From the NCBI GenBank assembly GCA_030642845.1, contig DAOWMZ010000181.1, positions 1 to 5,194 of the forward strand: 5,194 nt of DNA, read 5' to 3'. Position 1 is the first letter of the stretch, and each line of letters starts with the position of its first letter. Shown here in pieces: positions 4,167 to 5,194 of the stretch. The stretch comes from Candidatus Zixiibacteriota bacterium. Its GTDB lineage: Bacteria; Zixibacteria; MSB-5A5; GN15; FEB-12. Position numbers and translations under genes: made by a program. The notes under the pieces are model-generated. The model was not told the origin of the DNA. It saw only the letters and a program-made list of their open reading frames with translations, and ran no database searches.

Positions 4167-5194
4167 ATGGGACTTTCCTCACCAAATATTTCGTTCGATA
4201 ATCGCCTATTGGCTATCGAAGAGCAGTTTCGACAGCGCAAGTATACCGTTGCGATACAAGAGGTAAAGCTTGTTAACGAAACTGATTTCGAGTCCAGTCC
4301 TCATGAATTTGGATTATATCTTTCACTATCCGCCGACAGTTATTATCACCAGGGTAATTATAAACAAGCTATAGAAAACGGTCTCAGAAGTGCAAGGGTT
4401 TTGGCTGATTTTCCATTGAACCGTCGTTATGGAAGAGTACAATTAATTCTATCAAAATCTTATCTCGCTGTCGGTGATGTTAAAAATGCTGAAATGAGAG
4501 CTCGCGATGCTCTGGCGGCATTTAGAAGAGCATCTGATAACATCGGCCAAATTGATTCTCTTAATGAACTTGCCAGAGTATCATATATCCGATGTGATTA
4601 TAATGCTTCAATTGATTTTCTTGAAGATGCTTTGAGCATGTCTGATGATAATCCCAGAAAGACTGCTCAGCTTACCGGTAATATCGGTACTTTGAAGGTC
4701 CATATTGGTAAATGGGGAAAAGCCGAAGATGCTCTTAAAAATGCACTTAAGGAAAATAAAAAATTAGGTTTTGAAAATGCTCAAGCTGTTAATCTTCTTT
4801 CACTTGGCTTTGTTAATTTAAAGAAGCGTAAATTTGTGATAAGTGCCCGGCATCTTGAAGCGGCTATCAGTATTATCGAAAAACATGATCTTAAGCGTGA
4901 GAAAGTTATTGCCCTTAAATATTCGGCTGAACTTTCATATGAAAAAGGGGACATGTTTAAAGCAAAATCTCTGGCCAGCAATGCTTACCATTCCGGTATG
5001 CTTTTGGCGCCTGATTCTGCTCTTGTTTCGCAGGCAGCCAGACGTTTGGCTGATGTTGAATTAGCATTGGATAATCTTGATGATGCTATGAAATATGGCC
5101 AGAAAGCACTTGATTTATCGATGGCATTGGGCGAACAAACTGAAGTTGGTCTTTCCCGCAGGGTTATTGCCCGCGTGTTTGCTGCCAGAAATGA
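4167..5194 (+). CDS. TPR-repeat protein, C-terminus beyond the window
   Basis: An uninterrupted frame of 342 codons runs from ATG 4167 to the window end without a stop. The TAA just upstream makes this the first possible start; AGGA (4151-4154) is a weak ribosome site. No signal peptide or membrane segment is seen, so it should be cytoplasmic. The protein is helical repeats throughout, with A/G/Y spacing of tetratricopeptide repeats of about 40 residues. Clear units include LSADSYYHQGNYKQAIENGL (54-73), LSKSYLAVGDVKNAEMRA (95-112), NIGTLKVHIGKWGKAEDAL (172-190), LSLGFVNLKKRKFVISARHL (211-230), YSAELSYEKGDMFKAKSLA (252-270) and LADVELALDNLDDAMKYG (294-311). A ninth unit starts near 324 (GLSRRVIARVFAARN). 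Such arrays bind proteins or peptides. This style is known in Rap/NprR and MalT-type regulators and in TPR proteins fused to a downstream output domain. There is no N-terminal DNA-binding domain, so any output domain would be C-terminal and outside the window. Confidence 0.88.
   Translation, partial: MGLSSPNISFDNRLLAIEEQFRQRKYTVAIQEVKLVNETDFESSPHEFGLYLSLSADSYYHQGNYKQAIENGLRSARVLADFPLNRRYGRVQLILSKSYLAVGDVKNAEMRARDALAAFRRASDNIGQIDSLNELARVSYIRCDYNASIDFLEDALSMSDDNPRKTAQLTGNIGTLKVHIGKWGKAEDALKNALKENKKLGFENAQAVNLLSLGFVNLKKRKFVISARHLEAAISIIEKHDLKREKVIALKYSAELSYEKGDMFKAKSLASNAYHSGMLLAPDSALVSQAARRLADVELALDNLDDAMKYGQKALDLSMALGEQTEVGLSRRVIARVFAARN

Noticed and set aside
4781..5064. Short frames on both strands within the TPR gene.
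   Set aside because: They overlap an uninterrupted TPR-coding frame and show no family features of their own.
1..5194. CRISPR arrays, tRNA/rRNA genes, insertion sequences, attachment sites.
   Set aside because: No regularly spaced repeats, cloverleaf or rRNA-like stretches, transposase motifs or paired terminal repeats were seen on either strand.

Overview
The window reads as chromosomal DNA from a bacterium of moderate to low G+C. Ribosomal proteins S2, S9 and L13, EF-Ts and UMP kinase are clearly bacterial. Shine-Dalgarno sites and TTGACA-type promoters are visible. The gene order rplM-rpsI-rpsB-tsf-pyrH, the short (197 aa) EF-Ts, and a secreted Asp/Gly-rich protein next to a TPR protein fit the FCB group or a nearby candidate phylum (Zixibacteria-like). 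That placement is a low-confidence guess from general knowledge; no phylogeny was possible.

Left half (1-2440, minus strand): a compact translation cluster transcribed right to left as rplM (L13), rpsI (S9), rpsB (S2), tsf (EF-Ts) and the first 21 codons of pyrH (UMP kinase). Gaps are 11 nt (rplM-rpsI), 19 nt (rpsB-tsf) and 2 nt (tsf-pyrH). The exception is a 142-nt gap between rpsI and rpsB, which holds a good promoter and a perfect 10-bp hairpin in the rpsB leader. A near-perfect promoter (TTGACA-N16-TATAAT) precedes rplM.

Middle (2441-3762): 250 bp of mostly non-coding DNA, then a minus-strand HAD-family hydrolase of 249 aa, then a 322-bp AT-rich divergent intergenic region. That region carries a plus-strand promoter, several inverted repeats and an AAGGAGG ribosome site.

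Right part (3763-5194, plus strand): a 102-aa secreted protein (signal peptide, very acidic Asp/Gly linker, hydrophobic slightly cationic C-terminus). It is followed 95 nt later by a large TPR-repeat protein that runs off the window end (342 codons visible, no stop). The two genes are co-directional, and no terminator is visible between them. A small exported protein beside a TPR protein resembles the layout of peptide-signalling systems (RRNPP, Rap/Phr type), although this does not look like a Firmicute. This is the most interesting hypothesis in the window, and it is inference only.
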